DNA of 64,000 nucleotides from the NCBI RefSeq assembly GCF_949987515.2, contig NC_082692.2, forward strand, positions 43,802,418 to 43,866,417, given 5' to 3'. The DNA comes from Delphinus delphis. Its lineage: Eukaryota > Chordata > Mammalia > Artiodactyla > Delphinidae. The translations under genes were made by a program, and so were the position numbers. Position 1 is the first letter of the stretch. Each line of letters opens with the position of its first letter. A model generated the notes under the pieces. The model saw only the letters and a list, made by a program, of their open reading frames with translations. It searched no databases and was not told the DNA's origin. Of the stretch, positions 23,901-36,864 are shown in pieces.

Positions 23901-24699
23901 GTCGTCATAGATGAGGTGTTTAAGGCCAGCAGCAGGGCACCGGTCTACTTTGCAACCCTCCCTTTACCTGGTGGTTTGAGAATGACTCTCAAAAATAAAG
24001 TGCATCATGAGCAGAGAACAGAAGTCTCCTTCTTCCTCCTACCCAGAAAGGCCCCCAGAGTTCCCTTTCATATACTCCAAAACACAGAAAAAAGAAACCA
24101 AATAATGCACTTAACAGTGGCTCAAACACTTAGAACATTCCATTGTCGGTCCATTTCCCTTTTTATTCTAATTTTGCATCTGAGATTTCCAGGTTAAAAT
24201 TTCCAAAGGAGCCAGCATCTTAGCTGGCTGAATGTTAATTTCAGCAGTGCTCTGGTTAACTGTAATCCACTTAAAGACGGCCTGCAAAACTCCATCTCTT
24301 TTATAAATAAACCAAGGTTCAGAAACTTAAAAGACAAACCCAGGGACCATGGACTGTTCCAATGAAGGCACAGAACAAGTCTTCAGAGAAAAATAAGTTA
24401 AGTCTAATGCGGTAAGAAAGTTCAAATTTTCTTTTACTCTTTTTGGGAGTAGCTATAAATAATCTTGATTCGAAAGGCAGTCTTTCTACCCATATTAAGC
24501 TTCTTCGAGACTATTCAGAATTATCCAAAGAGGAAAAAATAGGCTTTTGGGCGGCCAGGCCAGTACAATCCAGCGACCGTTTAAAGTAAACACAAAGCAC
24601 GGTGTACTATAAACTCCCCTAAAAAAAAAAAAAAAAAGCCGTTTTCAAAGACTCTTATCTGATCCTCCTTAAGACGACGGATCCACCTGAGGCAACTGC

Positions 24700-25115
24700 A
24701 GCAGAGAAGAGCTCCGGGCTTCCTCTAAGGCTCGGGCTGCTGGGACCCCGCCGGCCTTGAAAGGCGCAGCTGGAGGCGGCGGGCGGGCGTCCCGAGCCCG
24801 GGCGCTCCCGGGGGCGCATCTACCGCGCGCCCCTCGCCGCCGCGGGGCCCGGGCTCCCACTCCGCCGCTACGCGCTCCCGAGACCGGACTCCGTGGGCAT
24901 ATCCCCCGGACTCCGGCCCCGTCCGGCCGGGAGCCCTCGAGCCTTTGAGGGGGAGGTGCCCAGAGGCGGGCGGCTGCGAGGCAACCGCCTGGTGGTGACA
25001 TCAGCGCGAACCAGACCCGGTCCTGGAGGCGCGGGGAGGGCGGCGCGGGTTCGCGTATCTGGTAACTGGGGAGGTGGGGGAGGGGCGAGCAGAGGCGGAA
25101 CAGACACCAGGAGCC
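24700..25115 (-). promoter_or_regulatory. DST: CpG island, probable internal DST promoter
   Basis: This stretch is very G+C rich with dense CpG (for example CCGCGCGCCCCTCGCCGCCG near 24820-24840) in an otherwise A+T-rich intron. It contains GC-box-like GGGGCG near 25082 and a CRE-like TGACATCA at 24997-25004; no TATA box is evident. It lies about 1.0-1.3 kb upstream of the MGKPLS start, in the right place and orientation to drive the alternative isoform. A CCTCAG|GTGGAT sequence at 24687 is a possible donor for a non-coding first exon. The role as promoter is inferred. Confidence 0.7.
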
Positions 25116-26484
25116 CCGCCGGGACTGCACCCCTGGGAATAGGAAACAGGGATAAGGGCTAACAGGTCCCCATCCTTCTGATGAAACCATACTCCCGTGC
25201 GCTGCAGCTGCGGACTCTTAGACGTTTAGTGTCTGCAAATGCAGAGCGCGCATCACTTTCAAGTCGACTCTTGTGTCATTCTTTTCAAAACCCAAGTTCA
25301 AGTAGAACTGTTCTCCAGAATCAATTATTCCTAAGCTTCTTCGAGAAGAAGAATATGAATATTAGCGGACATGAATATTAGTCGTTACTAATAAGCATGC
25401 ATTCCTCTTGAATTTGATGCAAGACTCAGGCAAAGATCAAGGGCAGTTAAATGACTCTGGATGTTTCATTAACAAAATCACACCCACTTTTTTTAATCTA
25501 CTGAATAAACACTCTTTAAAAATACTGTTTGAAAATTAACTCAGCAAGCCAAACCTTAGCCTTTGGGTGTGTGTGGGGGGAAATTTCATAGATTCATTTA
25601 AATAAAGTAAAATCTATCCATTCCTTATCTTATGAAATAAGCAACCATGCCAGAGTAGCAGATAGAGGGCAGATTTTCTTTCCTCAATCTCACAAAATAA
25701 TCATTTGAACATAAGTAACACTGTGCTGGCCCCAAGTGAAGACAGTTCTATTAAAAACAACCCTATACTTTCTCTGATAACTTTACAGAAAAGATGTGGG
25801 ATGGACCTTGTTTACCTTTCATAAGAAAATATTCCAAAATGATTTTTATAAACCTAAGAACTGAATCTTTGAAAAAAAAAATCTATCCATAACTGGAACT
25901 CTACAGGTTACACACCCATTCAACAATTATTAGATACAACTCAGTATATGGCCATCATGAAGTTGGAAAAAATATCTATAGCCAACTAGAAGGGAATATA
26001 TACATAATAAACAACCCATCAACATGATAATATCAATGCCCACTCTTCAGAGTCAAGAAGTGAAATACTGCAACAAGCACTTGATCCTGTCTAATCACAC
26101 AGGCTGTTGTGACATGTGGATCATAAGACAAAGAAAAACGTGCCCACAGTTACCACGTTTGAACAGTGGGTCGTGCCCTAGGCTGGAATCAGCAGAAACT
26201 AAGGGTTTGACTGTCAGTTGCCACTCCCTTCCCATATAAGCCATTTATTCATGGCTACATGAATAATAAAGTTTCCACAGAATGTGGACCAGGGCCTTTC
26301 TCTAAACAGAGATCCTCCCAGAACTTTTCATAAGAAAAAATGGCCCTAATTCTGCCCAACTTAGGCTCTAACTCTGGATCATTAGCACAATTCTATTCTA
26401 GTCTTCTAACCTTCTGTAAAGCTAAGAACAGCAACCTCACATTTCATGTGGATAGTACACTTTTAAAGCTACATAGACAATTCA

Positions 26485-26670
26485 TTCATAAACTCAACCA
26501 TTCATCAAACAGTGCCCACTATTACCAAACAGCACGGAGAGCCCTGGCAAAGTGCTGGTGCCCAGAGATGCAGCACCCCCGCCCCTTCATGGCTTACAGT
26601 AAAGTGGAGAATATGGATGAGAAAGTGAGCAGAGTACAGCTGGGAAGCAGGAAGTGCTATGGGAAAATGT
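26485..26670 (-). mobile_element. L2 LINE fragment, reverse orientation
   Basis: It begins with the reverse of the L2 tail (TTCATTCATAAACTCAACCA) and continues through CTTCATGGCTTACAGTAAAG and GGAAGTGCTATGGGAAAATG. Diverged. Confidence 0.6.
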
Positions 26671-28082
26671 CCTCTAGTTGATTATGTTTAAGGATGTGCC
26701 ATTTATTTAATAATTGAATTCCTATTTTATTAAGCTGATTTCAACTAACTCTACAAAGGACGATCCTAATAGATTCTGATTCAAATTGAAATTTGTACTC
26801 TTAATATTACATTGGTATTGATGACAACAACTTGTATATTTATCTTTGTGACTTGGAATCAGATTCCAAAGATCTATCTGGATAACATAAAAGAACTCAC
26901 ATTTAGCGCAGAACTGGACTGGCTGAACTTTTCTTCCTAAATTTGGTTTATGCAGCTACTTTCAATGCTATGGTCTCTAAAGTTAGTAAAATCGAGATGT
27001 ACTGAACTGTGTTAAACGCTAATCGTGATACCTAGCTCTCTCACATTTTCGTAAGAGAGAAATACACAATGAATAAAATGAGTAAGGTTCTTCTGAAAAG
27101 TAGTCAACAGTATTATTTCATACATACAGAAATCACAACGTTAAACTGGTCTCAAAACATAACTTTACACAGCCTACTAGATGTGATTCAGTTAAAAAAT
27201 CTTCTAAAGGCAGATGATTTTAGAAAAGTACACAAATGCTAATTGAATTATAAGCAAAACAGTATAATTTTCTCATTCTATATTTCTAAAATTAAATTAA
27301 ATCTTTTAAAAGAAAAGTTCCTGAAAAATCTTACCACAAAGTACAATGATCCACATCATAGAAAAGGTAAAAGACTAATTTTACCAACTGAAACATGGAG
27401 TTTTTAGAGCTGAAAGGCTAGAGATATTAGGAAATTCAAGTGCAGTAAATGGACAATGTTTGTGAGTAAATGCACTATTATCCATAAAAACTGACCAAAG
27501 TATCTTCCTGGCCCAGGTGCTCCTGAAATATGGATTAGAAGCCAAACAAGAGATGTGGTATTTTTTTGCTGTGAGTACAAAACTAGGCCTTAGAAACAAC
27601 AATTTCTATTATTCTTTCAAAATTGATATGCCATTAGCTCAGGAAAACGGAAAGCAACCTGTGTTCTTAGTTTTCTGATAAACTGATAAACAGCTTCACA
27701 TAAATGGGTCAAGGGTTTTCAAGGATAGTCATCAGATGAACATGCAGTAGCTATTTATTTCAGTGGAAAATAATTTATATTTGAAGGAAAATAGGATATT
27801 CAGACCCCATGACAAAAGCAAACAAATTCAGAAACACTTAACAGGGTGACTGATCTTGTTGGGAATTTATCTTGAATGTTAAGGAGGATCTGTAATATGC
27901 ACTCCTCTTCTTCCTGGAAGTTACCATCACAGCATTTATCTACCCGAAGCTATTATTTAATGAATGATTACAGACCTAGAGAAACATTTAAAAAACATTA
28001 ACCCATCAAATTTTCTTATCCAGAAACCAACGCATCATTTCGAAACAACAAAGCAAATTCCTCCCTCTCTGCTCCCATTTCT

Positions 28083-28107
28083 CACACACACACACACACA
28101 CACACAC
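28083..28107. repeat. (CA)n microsatellite
   Basis: About 12 uninterrupted CA units. Confidence 0.95.
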
Positions 28108-28371
28108 CCCTTTAAGCAACTTTCCATGAGAGTAAAATAAATTATGTAGATCTCCTTTTATCTAAGGAAGGCCCATGATAATGACAGGAGATGCTATAGC
28201 CTAGCGCTTTGTGTGTGCCGGTGGGTGTGTCTGGGCTGGGGGTGGCGGGGAGAACCACTTTAAAATGAAGATACAAATTTATCCAGTTAACAACAAAACC
28301 ACCAAAAAATCCCCTGGTATAAAATCTCTGGCTGGAACTGCATTCAGAACAACCTACATGAACTCCTTGAT

Positions 28372-28668
28372 CTTTTTTTTTTTTAAACTGGAATATAGTT
28401 GAGTTACAATGTTGTGTTAGCTTTAGGTGCACAGCAAAGAAGTGATTCAGTTATATACATATAACTGAATATATATAGTATATATATACCATTTATGACA
28501 AGATATTGACTATAGTTCCCTGTGCTATAGTAAGTCCTGTTGTTCATTTTATATAGTATAGTAGTATGTATCTGCTAATCCCAAACTCCTAACTTATCCC
28601 TCCCTTCCTCCTTTTTTCCCCTTTGGTAACCGTAAGTTTGTTTCCTACGTCTAACTCCTGGATCTTAA
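28372..28668 (-). mobile_element. L1 3' end, reverse orientation
   Basis: A T-run is followed by AGTTGAGTTACAATGTTGTG, then TATAGTTCCCTGTGCTATAG and TTGGTAACCGTAAGTTTGTT, the reverse complement of the L1 3' UTR. Confidence 0.88.
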
Positions 28669-30760
28669 ATGAAGCCATAGGAGTTAAGAGGCCACATGAC
28701 ACCGAGAGCATGGCGTTAGTTAGAAGCAAACATGGAAAGAGCCCTCGTGCCACGTTCCCCACCAGGACAGCCTTTCGGAGTAGGAAGAAGGCCCCACTGG
28801 CTCTGCTGGTGTGTGTGGTGCGACCATGGAGTCTTACGAACCTTGCCATCACATCAGCACCATCATAGTGGCCTCGTGCAGCCTCTGCTTTGGTGGGCCT
28901 TCTGTGTTGCCCAGCATAGGTGATATTCTTTCTTCCTAACATCTTAAAGCCACTCTGATATAGCTGACTGAATAATGTGACCTTCCTACAAAGCCCATGC
29001 ATCAAAGTACAGTTTCTATAGTGAAAACATTGTCACCTTTAAAAATACCGCAGGAAGGTGTTACGAAACCTCCCTGATAACACAGGCTCATTAACAAAAA
29101 TCCAGTCAAGTAAGAATATTTCCCCAAGAAAAACCTCTTCTGCGACAGCTTTACTGAAATTGCTCCTGTTTTTGACAAAAACAGAGAACAATTTGTCATT
29201 GACCTCTATGTAACAATACGGGCCACTGAGAAATCATTATTAAAGCATTCTTTGGACAGTTTAATTTTATCTCTAAAAATATGGTGACATTACAGAGGTT
29301 GTTGTAGGATCATTTAATAAATATCTTAAGAGGATACTTGGAAATTGATTTTTTTCAGCCATACCATTTACAATTAGGACTCAAACCTCCCGGCTTCCCC
29401 AGCTTCATGGCGCCTGGCATTCTAGTTCACCCAACATGCTCAGGAGGATGCCTGGGTTCCACACTGCCTTCCCCTGGACCAGAGAACATTTATCACAGCA
29501 CAATTACATGTGTTCCGGTCTCTGTCTCTGGTTTCAACTCGGTTTAAAAATTCCCTGCTTTTAGAAATCTTTGGTTCAGAGAGACTTGTACCAGTGATGT
29601 GTTCATTTGTGGGAACAAACCGAATGACAACTGGAGAAGCAACAGAGTGGCCAGAAAAAACAGTAAGCAGGCTGTGGGTAAAACTTTTTACCACGGCCTA
29701 GATGGAGCTGGGGAGGGTCATATATTTAGCTGGGATGTGACTGTATATGTTCGCTAAAACATCAAGTTTCTGTGCTCTTCACTGAAATGAAATCAATTCA
29801 GTGTGGGGATAGTTGGCTGTTGATGACATCATAGGAAGGGTGGCACCTATTCCTTGTATAGAGTTGGTATGTCTTTGAAAAATAAAATAGAAATGTGGAA
29901 ACGTTAATATTACCTGATAATGTAGTTTAGATTTGAAGATAATCTTGAGCAGGAATCTTTAACAGGAGGTAGGGATAGGGGGACTTTTTCCTTTCTGCCT
30001 AGGAATTTATGACTGTGTACACAGAATTTAATGCAATAATACAGAAGTATAAGTAGAAAAACGGTACTCTGGGTTATCAACAGTAATAGAAAATACCTCA
30101 GTCTTTAGACATTTTAATCCAATGACTAATATTTAGAAGCAGGAAAACAATCCACATTGTTTAAAAACCCAGCTAAAGTAACATAAAGGGTAGTACCAAT
30201 CTCTTTTCGGAAACTTCGAATAGCTTTCACTGACAGTGAATTAGGACTTTTGGTTCAGAACAGCATTTGTTTTCAATCATTATGTTTGTGTTGGTATTAA
30301 ACATGAATTAATTTTATCCTGTCAAGGACATTAACTGCTGTTTCCTAGGTTAAGTTTAAGGGGGGGAAAAAAAAAAGAATGGAACCCAAGAGGTCTGTCT
30401 TACCTAGTTTAAATAATCCATTATGCTCCCAGTGAATATAACGTACCCCGACTGAGTAACTGGGTAACAGCTATGAAGCTCCAGAAAGACTCTGAAGGCA
30501 GCTTATTCTATAGTATGAAAAACTGTCATAAGATTTTACCCATGACATTAGGTTAAACAGAAGCTACCAGGTAGAGTCATGTCAAACTGCATCATATTTC
30601 GAAGTCTGTAATGAAAATAGACCCAGTACTTCGGTGCTTTTCTGTTTTATTTTTAGAAACTATAAAATAGCAAAATACTAGCTTTTTACTCAATGCAAAT
30701 TATTCCACTTAAAGCAATTTTTAAAATCTTCCTAAAATATTATGTTAAAACTAATGTCCA

Positions 30761-30982
30761 TGGGCTTCCCTGGTGGCGCAGTGGTTGAGAGTCCACCTGC
30801 TGATGCAGGGGACACGGGTTTGTGCCCCGGTCCGGGAAGATCCCACATGCCGTGGAGCAGCTGGGCCCGTGAGCCATGGCCGCTGAGCCTGCGCGTCTGG
30901 AGCCTGAGCTCCGCAACGGGAGAGGCCACAACAGTGAGAGGCCCGCATACTGCAAACAAAACAAAACAAAACAAAACAAAAC
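30761..30982 (+). mobile_element. CHR-type SINE (short form) with (AAAAC)n tail
   Basis: It starts GGGCTTCCCTGGTGGCGCAG and shares the body of the 9699 copy; the tail is an AAAAC repeat. Target-site duplication AAAACTAATGTCCA is perfect over 14 bases (30747-30760 and 30983-30996). Confidence 0.94.
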
Positions 30983-31265
30983 AAAACTAATGTCCAACCA
31001 AAGCTTAATCTCCAACAAAAACTAAGTGAAGATCTGAATTGAGATAATTTACAACTTCAATCAAAAATGACATAATCACTAAGACAAGGAAATGTTTGGT
31101 GCTGGTGGTAACTGTCATTATCCTCATCACAACATCTAGAGATACATTTCTAAGACAACACACACACACACATTCACCTCCTGTTATCATAGTGTCTGGC
31201 TTTACAGAACACGTTCCTTAAGTGAGTGTTCCTGGTGCTCTGGGTTAAAATAAACAATGGCTGAT

Positions 31266-31683
31266 TGACAGATGAATGGATAAAAAGATTTGGTACATAT
31301 ATACAAAGGAATATTACTCAGCCATAAAAGAGAAGGAAATAATGCCATTTGCAGCAACATGAATGGACCTAGAGATTGTCATATTGAGTGAAGTCAGACA
31401 GAGAAAGACAAATATCATATGATATTGCTTTTATGCAGAATCTAAAAAAAAAAAATACAAATGAACTTATTTATAAAACAGAAAGAGACTCACAGACATA
31501 GAAAACAAATTTATGGTTACCAAAGGGGAAAGGTGGGGGGTGGGGAGAGATAAATTAGGAACTTGGGATTAACACATACACACTAATATATATAAAATAG
31601 ATAAACAAAAAGGACCTCTGTATAGCCCAGGGAACTATACTCAGTATTATGTAATAACCTATAAGGGAAAAGAATCTGAAAGA

Positions 31684-31744
<61 letters not shown>

Positions 31745-31840
31745 TATATACATATATATATAAAACTGAATCACTGTACTGTACACCTAAAACAAACACA
31801 ATATTGTAAATCAACTATACTTCAATTTTAAAAAATCAGA
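31266..31840 (+). mobile_element. L1 3' end including end of ORF2-like region
   Basis: It runs from the L1 ORF2 C-terminal coding remnant (GATGAATGGATAAAAAGATT, GCAACATGAATGGACCTAGA) through the 3' UTR to AATATTGTAAATCAACTATA and an A-rich end. It contains a TA/CA microsatellite at 31686-31761. Confidence 0.9.
31686..31761. repeat. (TA)n(CA)n(TA)n microsatellite
   Basis: About 38 bases of TA, about 22 bases of CA, then further TA/CATA units, inside an L1 3' UTR. Confidence 0.95.
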
Positions 31841-31992
31841 AAAACAAACAAACCAACAACAATGGCTGGTTACTCAGGCCACCCAAATCAGTCTCCAGCA
31901 AAGATGATTTGAAAATTTCCCAGAGAAGTGTAAGATGTACAACGTGATGAATAAAGTTGACCAAAACACTGCATTATATCCACCAAAACATC

Positions 31993-32182
31993 CAGGCTCT
32001 GACACTTACTACCCGTGTGACCTTGGGAAAGTCACTTCCCCTCCCTGGGTCTCTGCTTCCTTACAATAAGATGGGGATAATGACAGTACCCAGTTCTCAG
32101 GACTGTCAAAAGGATTAAAGACAGTCTAGAGTCATGCTTGACACACACTAAGCCCATAATAAATGTTAACTGTTGTAACTGT
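31993..32182 (+). mobile_element. MIR SINE
   Basis: Well-preserved MIR order: GTGTGACCTTGGGAAAGTCA, then AAGATGGGGATAATGACAGT, AGGATTAAAGACAGTC and CATAATAAATGTTAACTG. Confidence 0.88.
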
Positions 32183-34225
32183 TAGTTTTTAGAACATACA
32201 CTGGCAAACACACACACAAAGAAAAGAGAATCAGTGATTGTGTAAGCATATTTACCATAATATTCTTATTGTTTTTTACCTAGGGCACTGGCATATACCA
32301 AATGCAGATGACTGTCTACTTGGAAACTTTCATTTCAGTCACTGGGTCTCAAGACACTGAGGGTATGTCATGATATTCTTTATTACTGAATTTCATTAAA
32401 ATCAGTCAACTCCTTAAAAAGTAATGAGAAAACACATAGACACAGCACGCCAAGTGGCTTATTTTAGAAGACATGATCACTTTGTTTTTCTTCACAGTCA
32501 AATAAAGCAATCTGTGTAACCATGAACAGTAACGATGCTTATTTAGTGCTTTTCAGTTTGCAAAATAATTTCAAAGCAACGTGTGAGCGAGCCCCTCCTA
32601 TCCCTTGCTTTTGCTTCCTTTCCGAAGACCTCTCCACAACAGAGCCATGTTTTTCACTGTCCTCATGCCTGGGGACCCAAAGAGGGGGCGTGGACAAAGC
32701 AGCAGCACCGATATTATTACTTTTGCTCATTTTCCTATAAGTAGTTGAAGCAGTGAAGAGAGATAAAGGCCTGCTCTCTTTTTCTAAACAAAGTCACAGA
32801 AAACCCAAAGAAATGATAACATTTCACAAAAGCATGCTCAACTTTCATCAGTACAAAGACTACCTGATCACTGTCATGGAAGCGTTCAAGCTTTGTCAGG
32901 TCCCACAGAAAATTCCAGAGACTCACTCCTAAGCACCCCCCTACCCCCTGTCTTCCAAGCAGCAACTGTCACAGAACTTTGTTTTTCTAACAGACAGCTC
33001 TCTTATATGAAATCTTTATTTTGCAAACCACAGTGTGAAAGTGTGACAGGGCAATGAAGTTAAATCAACAGTGAGGCAGCCTCCTTCGCCTTCCAGAATC
33101 AAGACCCAAATACAGAACCGCAGGTTCTTAATCCCTGAAGAAACTGGGCTTCAAAGGCACTCTATAAACAGCAAACAACCATAATATAACAAAGAAGAAA
33201 AAGAAGCTACTTTGAAGTTACTTTTCAAACTTCAGTCACCTAAAAATAACACCACGAAAGAGAAACAAAGGAAAGACTTTGTCAAGTATAACAGCACAGA
33301 ATTCAGGAGGTCTATTTGATTTATATTCATTTCTCCTGGGAAATGATTTGTTGTTTTGCAAATTCTGTTTCTATTTAATCCTATTTGATGCTTCACGCAT
33401 CACTGCAGCCTTTACTGGAAAGTAAAACTTACCTCATGAATAGAACAGGATCCCCTGCAACCCTACAGGTTCCTGTCAGCCCTGTGCAGCAAAGGCTGGA
33501 CAGCTAGGACGCTCCCTGTGCAGGTGACCCTCTCTCCAACGAGATGCGAGTTCTGCACCTGCTACCCTAAGCGGATTCACATCACTGACCCTGGACCTGG
33601 CCCACCCTCTCCTCCGACTCCATCATCAGGCATCACTGGGTGCTGCCAGTCGGTACACATTTCTCAGCCCCAAGGCGCTCAGAGTCCCATCAGAAATAAT
33701 TTACTCCCAATCGTCTGGGGCCAGGATTACAACAAGGAACTCTACCCCTGCCTTTTAAAATAGGAACTTGGGGAAGAAATTCAATTAAGAAGGAGGAGAA
33801 GACTATAAAAAGGGAAAGAGCAGGAAAAGACTATAATTCACCATGAAAGAAAATGCTGGGACGCAAACATGAAGAGAACACACTTTTGATGTGATGGATG
33901 GGCCTCCGCGGTTGAGTTTAAAATACGGACGTGGTCACTCCAGAGGGCAGCTGTGAGTGACATCAGAAACAGACACCAGCTTTCCAAGCACCCTTTGACC
34001 TCCTAATTCATCACAGGCCTTATCCCATGAGGGCCCAAAGCCCCAGGAAGCTTGGACTCACCCCACGTACCTGGATATCCCCTCCGCCCACGGATTCTCA
34101 TTTAAGCTCCAACACTGCATGACAATCCTACTTGAAGATGCTACAAAATAGGCCATCTCCTTCTATACCGATCAGTAATGTCTTTGAATAACCAAAACGC
34201 AGAGTACAAAGGAAGCACTCCCTAC

Positions 34226-35697
34226 CTTGAACACATCAAGCTGTTGGTTAATCAACTCTGTTTCCATGCCAACAGGGCCTTGAGACTCCTCGTGCTCTTC
34301 AGCCTTCTGGAGTAGAGTAGAAAATTCCTTGAGTTTGCTGTAGAATTCTTCAAGGCGCGTGATGGTCCCTTCCACCTGCTCTTCTCTGGCTTGTGCACGG
34401 TCCCGAAGCTTGTTGCACTGTTTGCTTAAAGCCTCCAGGTCCCGTTTGATGCCGACCAGGTCAGGAGAGGCTTCCTCCGTGGCCAGCATCATCTTGCAGG
34501 TCTTATTGGCATTGGTGTTGCTTGCGATGAGCGCTTCCAGTTTCTCCAAGAAGGCTTTAATAGCCTCCCTTTGCTTCTGCAGCGTTTCCACATCTCTCCC
34601 CACTGGGGCCATGCCGTCCAACTCATCATCAAACTCCGCGAACTGAGAAAACATCTCTCGGATGGTGTTCTGGAAATGGCCGATGCCCTGAAGCTTGGTT
34701 TCTAAGAAGGAACACTTTTCATCCACCTGCTGGCTGAGGGCGCTGTGCTCCTGGACTAAGGCTTCTGCTTGGAGGAGGACCTCGGAGGTGCCCTTGGAGT
34801 CGGAGGCCCCCGCCACAAGGTCCTGGGCGAGCCCCTGGGCCAGATCGACCTGAGGCTTCAAGGTCTGAAGGGCTTTCTGCTGAGTCTGCAACACAGTCAG
34901 GGACTTACTGCTGTGAGCCTGGGGCCCCAGAGAGTCGTGCATATCTAGCTGTTCCTTTGCACACTGAAGCTGCCTCTGAGCTTCTTTGGAAACTTCTTGA
35001 AATTCTTTAAATTTCTGGGCCATGTTCTCCAGAGAGAATTTCTTCCTGTGCACTTGCTCGGTGGCCATGTCCAACTTCTGGAGCAGGGATTCCTTCTCCT
35101 CTGCCACCGCCTCTTTGTCCACTTCACAGACACGGAGCAGGCTGCTGGCTGCACTGTTTAGCTGTTCCACCATCCCAAAGTGCTGGTCCCTCTCCTTCTG
35201 CAGAGACTTTAACTGGGCAAGAGATTTCTCTGTCTCAGCAGGATCCAAGCTACACTTTATTTCCTTGAGGCTGTTTTGACACCTGTCTATCCATGGCTGG
35301 AGCATCTCCACATGTTCTTTATACTTGAGAGCTTTTTCCAGTGAATCTTTCACCCTGTCTTCTCTTTCTTTCACCTGCTTCTGAAATCCATCCCAGTTGG
35401 TTTTAATCGTGTTCAGTTGTAACTGTAACGCTACCTTCTCAGACCCTTGTGTTTTTAGTAACAGGTTTTCACCTTCCGCCATGGTTTTCTCATAAATGTG
35501 AGACTCGGCGGTCAAAGTTTTCCTTAAGTCTTTCTGATCTTTCATTAATGACTCTAAGACCTCGACTTTGGCTGATATCGGGGGAGATTTGTTCTGTTCT
35601 TCCTTCTTGGTATCCAGCCAAGCCTGGAAATCTCTAGACATTTGCTGAAATTGATGAGAGCTGGCACAGGCTGACTGAAGATGCTGGACATGGTTCT
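34226..35697 (-). CDS. DST: DST exon v13 (1,472 nt), multi-repeat rod exon
   Basis: The acceptor is ATTTTTTAG and the donor is TTCAAG|GTAGGG. Two bases complete Glu, then 490 uninterrupted codons run from [20 protein letters not shown] to INQQLDVFK. The protein is strongly helical and contains Trp-marked repeats ([30 protein letters not shown]) and the conserved [20 protein letters not shown] segment near the C-terminal third. It spans several spectrin repeats without an intron, unlike the 60-330 nt exons around it. It ends in phase 0 and joins v14. The alternative first exon lies between them. Confidence 0.97.
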
Positions 35698-36029
35698 CTA
35701 AAAAATAAAACCACAGACATGTTTATTTTACATCAAAATGTTGAATAAATCTGCAAAAAGCCAAGAGAAAAACCACCAAATAAATACACAGAATAATCTA
35801 AACGCAAGGGCTACTAGCACTGACTATGAGAACGACAAAAGCGCTTACGTTATGGACAAAGGCGGTGGGGGAAGGGCAAGAGGTGAGGACTATGGCAAGA
35901 AAAGAGACAATAGAGGCTGGATACTAGAGCCACCTCCATCCTAGGGCGGGGAAGTGACAACTGTTCAAAGCTCTAGGTGATGCTGATAAATAACCAATCT
36001 CTTATTAAATGTGACTTTTCCACCTGTGT

Positions 36030-36148
36030 GATTTTTTTTCCTTTGGCCCTGCAGCATGCAGGGTCTCAGTTCCCCAACTAGGGACTGAACCCGTGCCCCC
36101 TGCAGTGGAAGCGTGGACTCTTAACCACTGGACCGCCGGGGAAGTCTC
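36030..36148 (-). mobile_element. CHR-related SINE fragment, reverse orientation
   Basis: Reads TTCCCCAACTAGGGACTGAA, CAGTGGAAGCGTGGACTCTT and ACCACTGGACCGCCGGGGAA, the reverse complement of the SINE head including the B-box region. The 3' body is missing. Confidence 0.85.
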
Positions 36149-36194
36149 CACCTGTGTAATTTTTACCCATCATGGAGGCAATGTAAGGCAGCCC

Positions 36195-36420
36195 ATGGGG
36201 ACGACATGGGTCTGGATCCCAACTCAGCCTCTCAAGAGCTGGAGGGCCTAGGGTGAACGATTAAACCTCTGGGCCTCATTTCCCCAAGTGTGAGCTGGCA
36301 ACATTGATAGAAGCTGTCGTGGGAATGAGGTGACAGTGCGTGCAAGTAAAGCTCTGAGCTGAATGCCTGTCACGGAAGAGGGTTCCTAACAATAGTCACC
36401 ATCACTGTAATCATCATAGG
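36195..36420 (+). mobile_element. MIR SINE
   Basis: Diverged MIR with CTCTGGGCCTCATTTCCCCA and GTAAAGCTCTGAGCTGAATG segments in the expected order. Confidence 0.7.
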
Positions 36421-36864
36421 TAATGTTTGCTATCCATATCACGTCAAAATCAAGGAGTAAGTCTGAAACGGTTGCTATGATCAGTAAACAAATCCAATCA
36501 ATTATTAAAAAATATAAACTGAGTGCCTAGTGTTACTTGGCAAATGACAAACAGCCACCAACGGGCTCTCCTCTGGCCTGCCCTTCTCGGGCCCAGGAAC
36601 TGCTGCTGCTGTCTTGGACCATCCTGGGCTCAGCGGCCACAGAGTGATGGCTACAGCAGGCGAGAGAGGAAATCGTGCATAATGCTTCTCTCTCACACGT
36701 TTCTCTGGAAAAGCTTCCATGATGGAGCCAGACGAACTAGCTGTTATCAAGAAAACGATGCCAAGCCTTTTTTAATAACTGTAGTCGTCTCCTTTTCTGG
36801 TGAAACAAGACTGTCGCATAGCATAAACACTGACACCTTTAAAAACCAATTTGTTTTTTTTACG

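Larger units (their letters stand above)
23901..34225 (-). other. DST: Intron upstream of the alternative first exon
   Basis: The long-form intron from v13 (34226) down to v14 includes this 10.3 kb. It holds the CpG island (24700-25115), an L2 copy (26485-26670), a CA microsatellite, L1 3' ends (28372-28668, 31266-31840), a SINE (30761-30982) and a MIR (31993-32182). Unique sequence at 25400-26480, 26700-28080, 28670-30740 and 32200-34220 shows no exon I can support. Confidence 0.8.

Noticed and set aside
24669..25190. Long minus-strand open frame across the CpG island.
   Set aside because: G+C-rich sequence has few stop codons by chance. The frame has low-complexity Pro/Arg/Ala content, no family resemblance, and similar open frames occur on the other strand.
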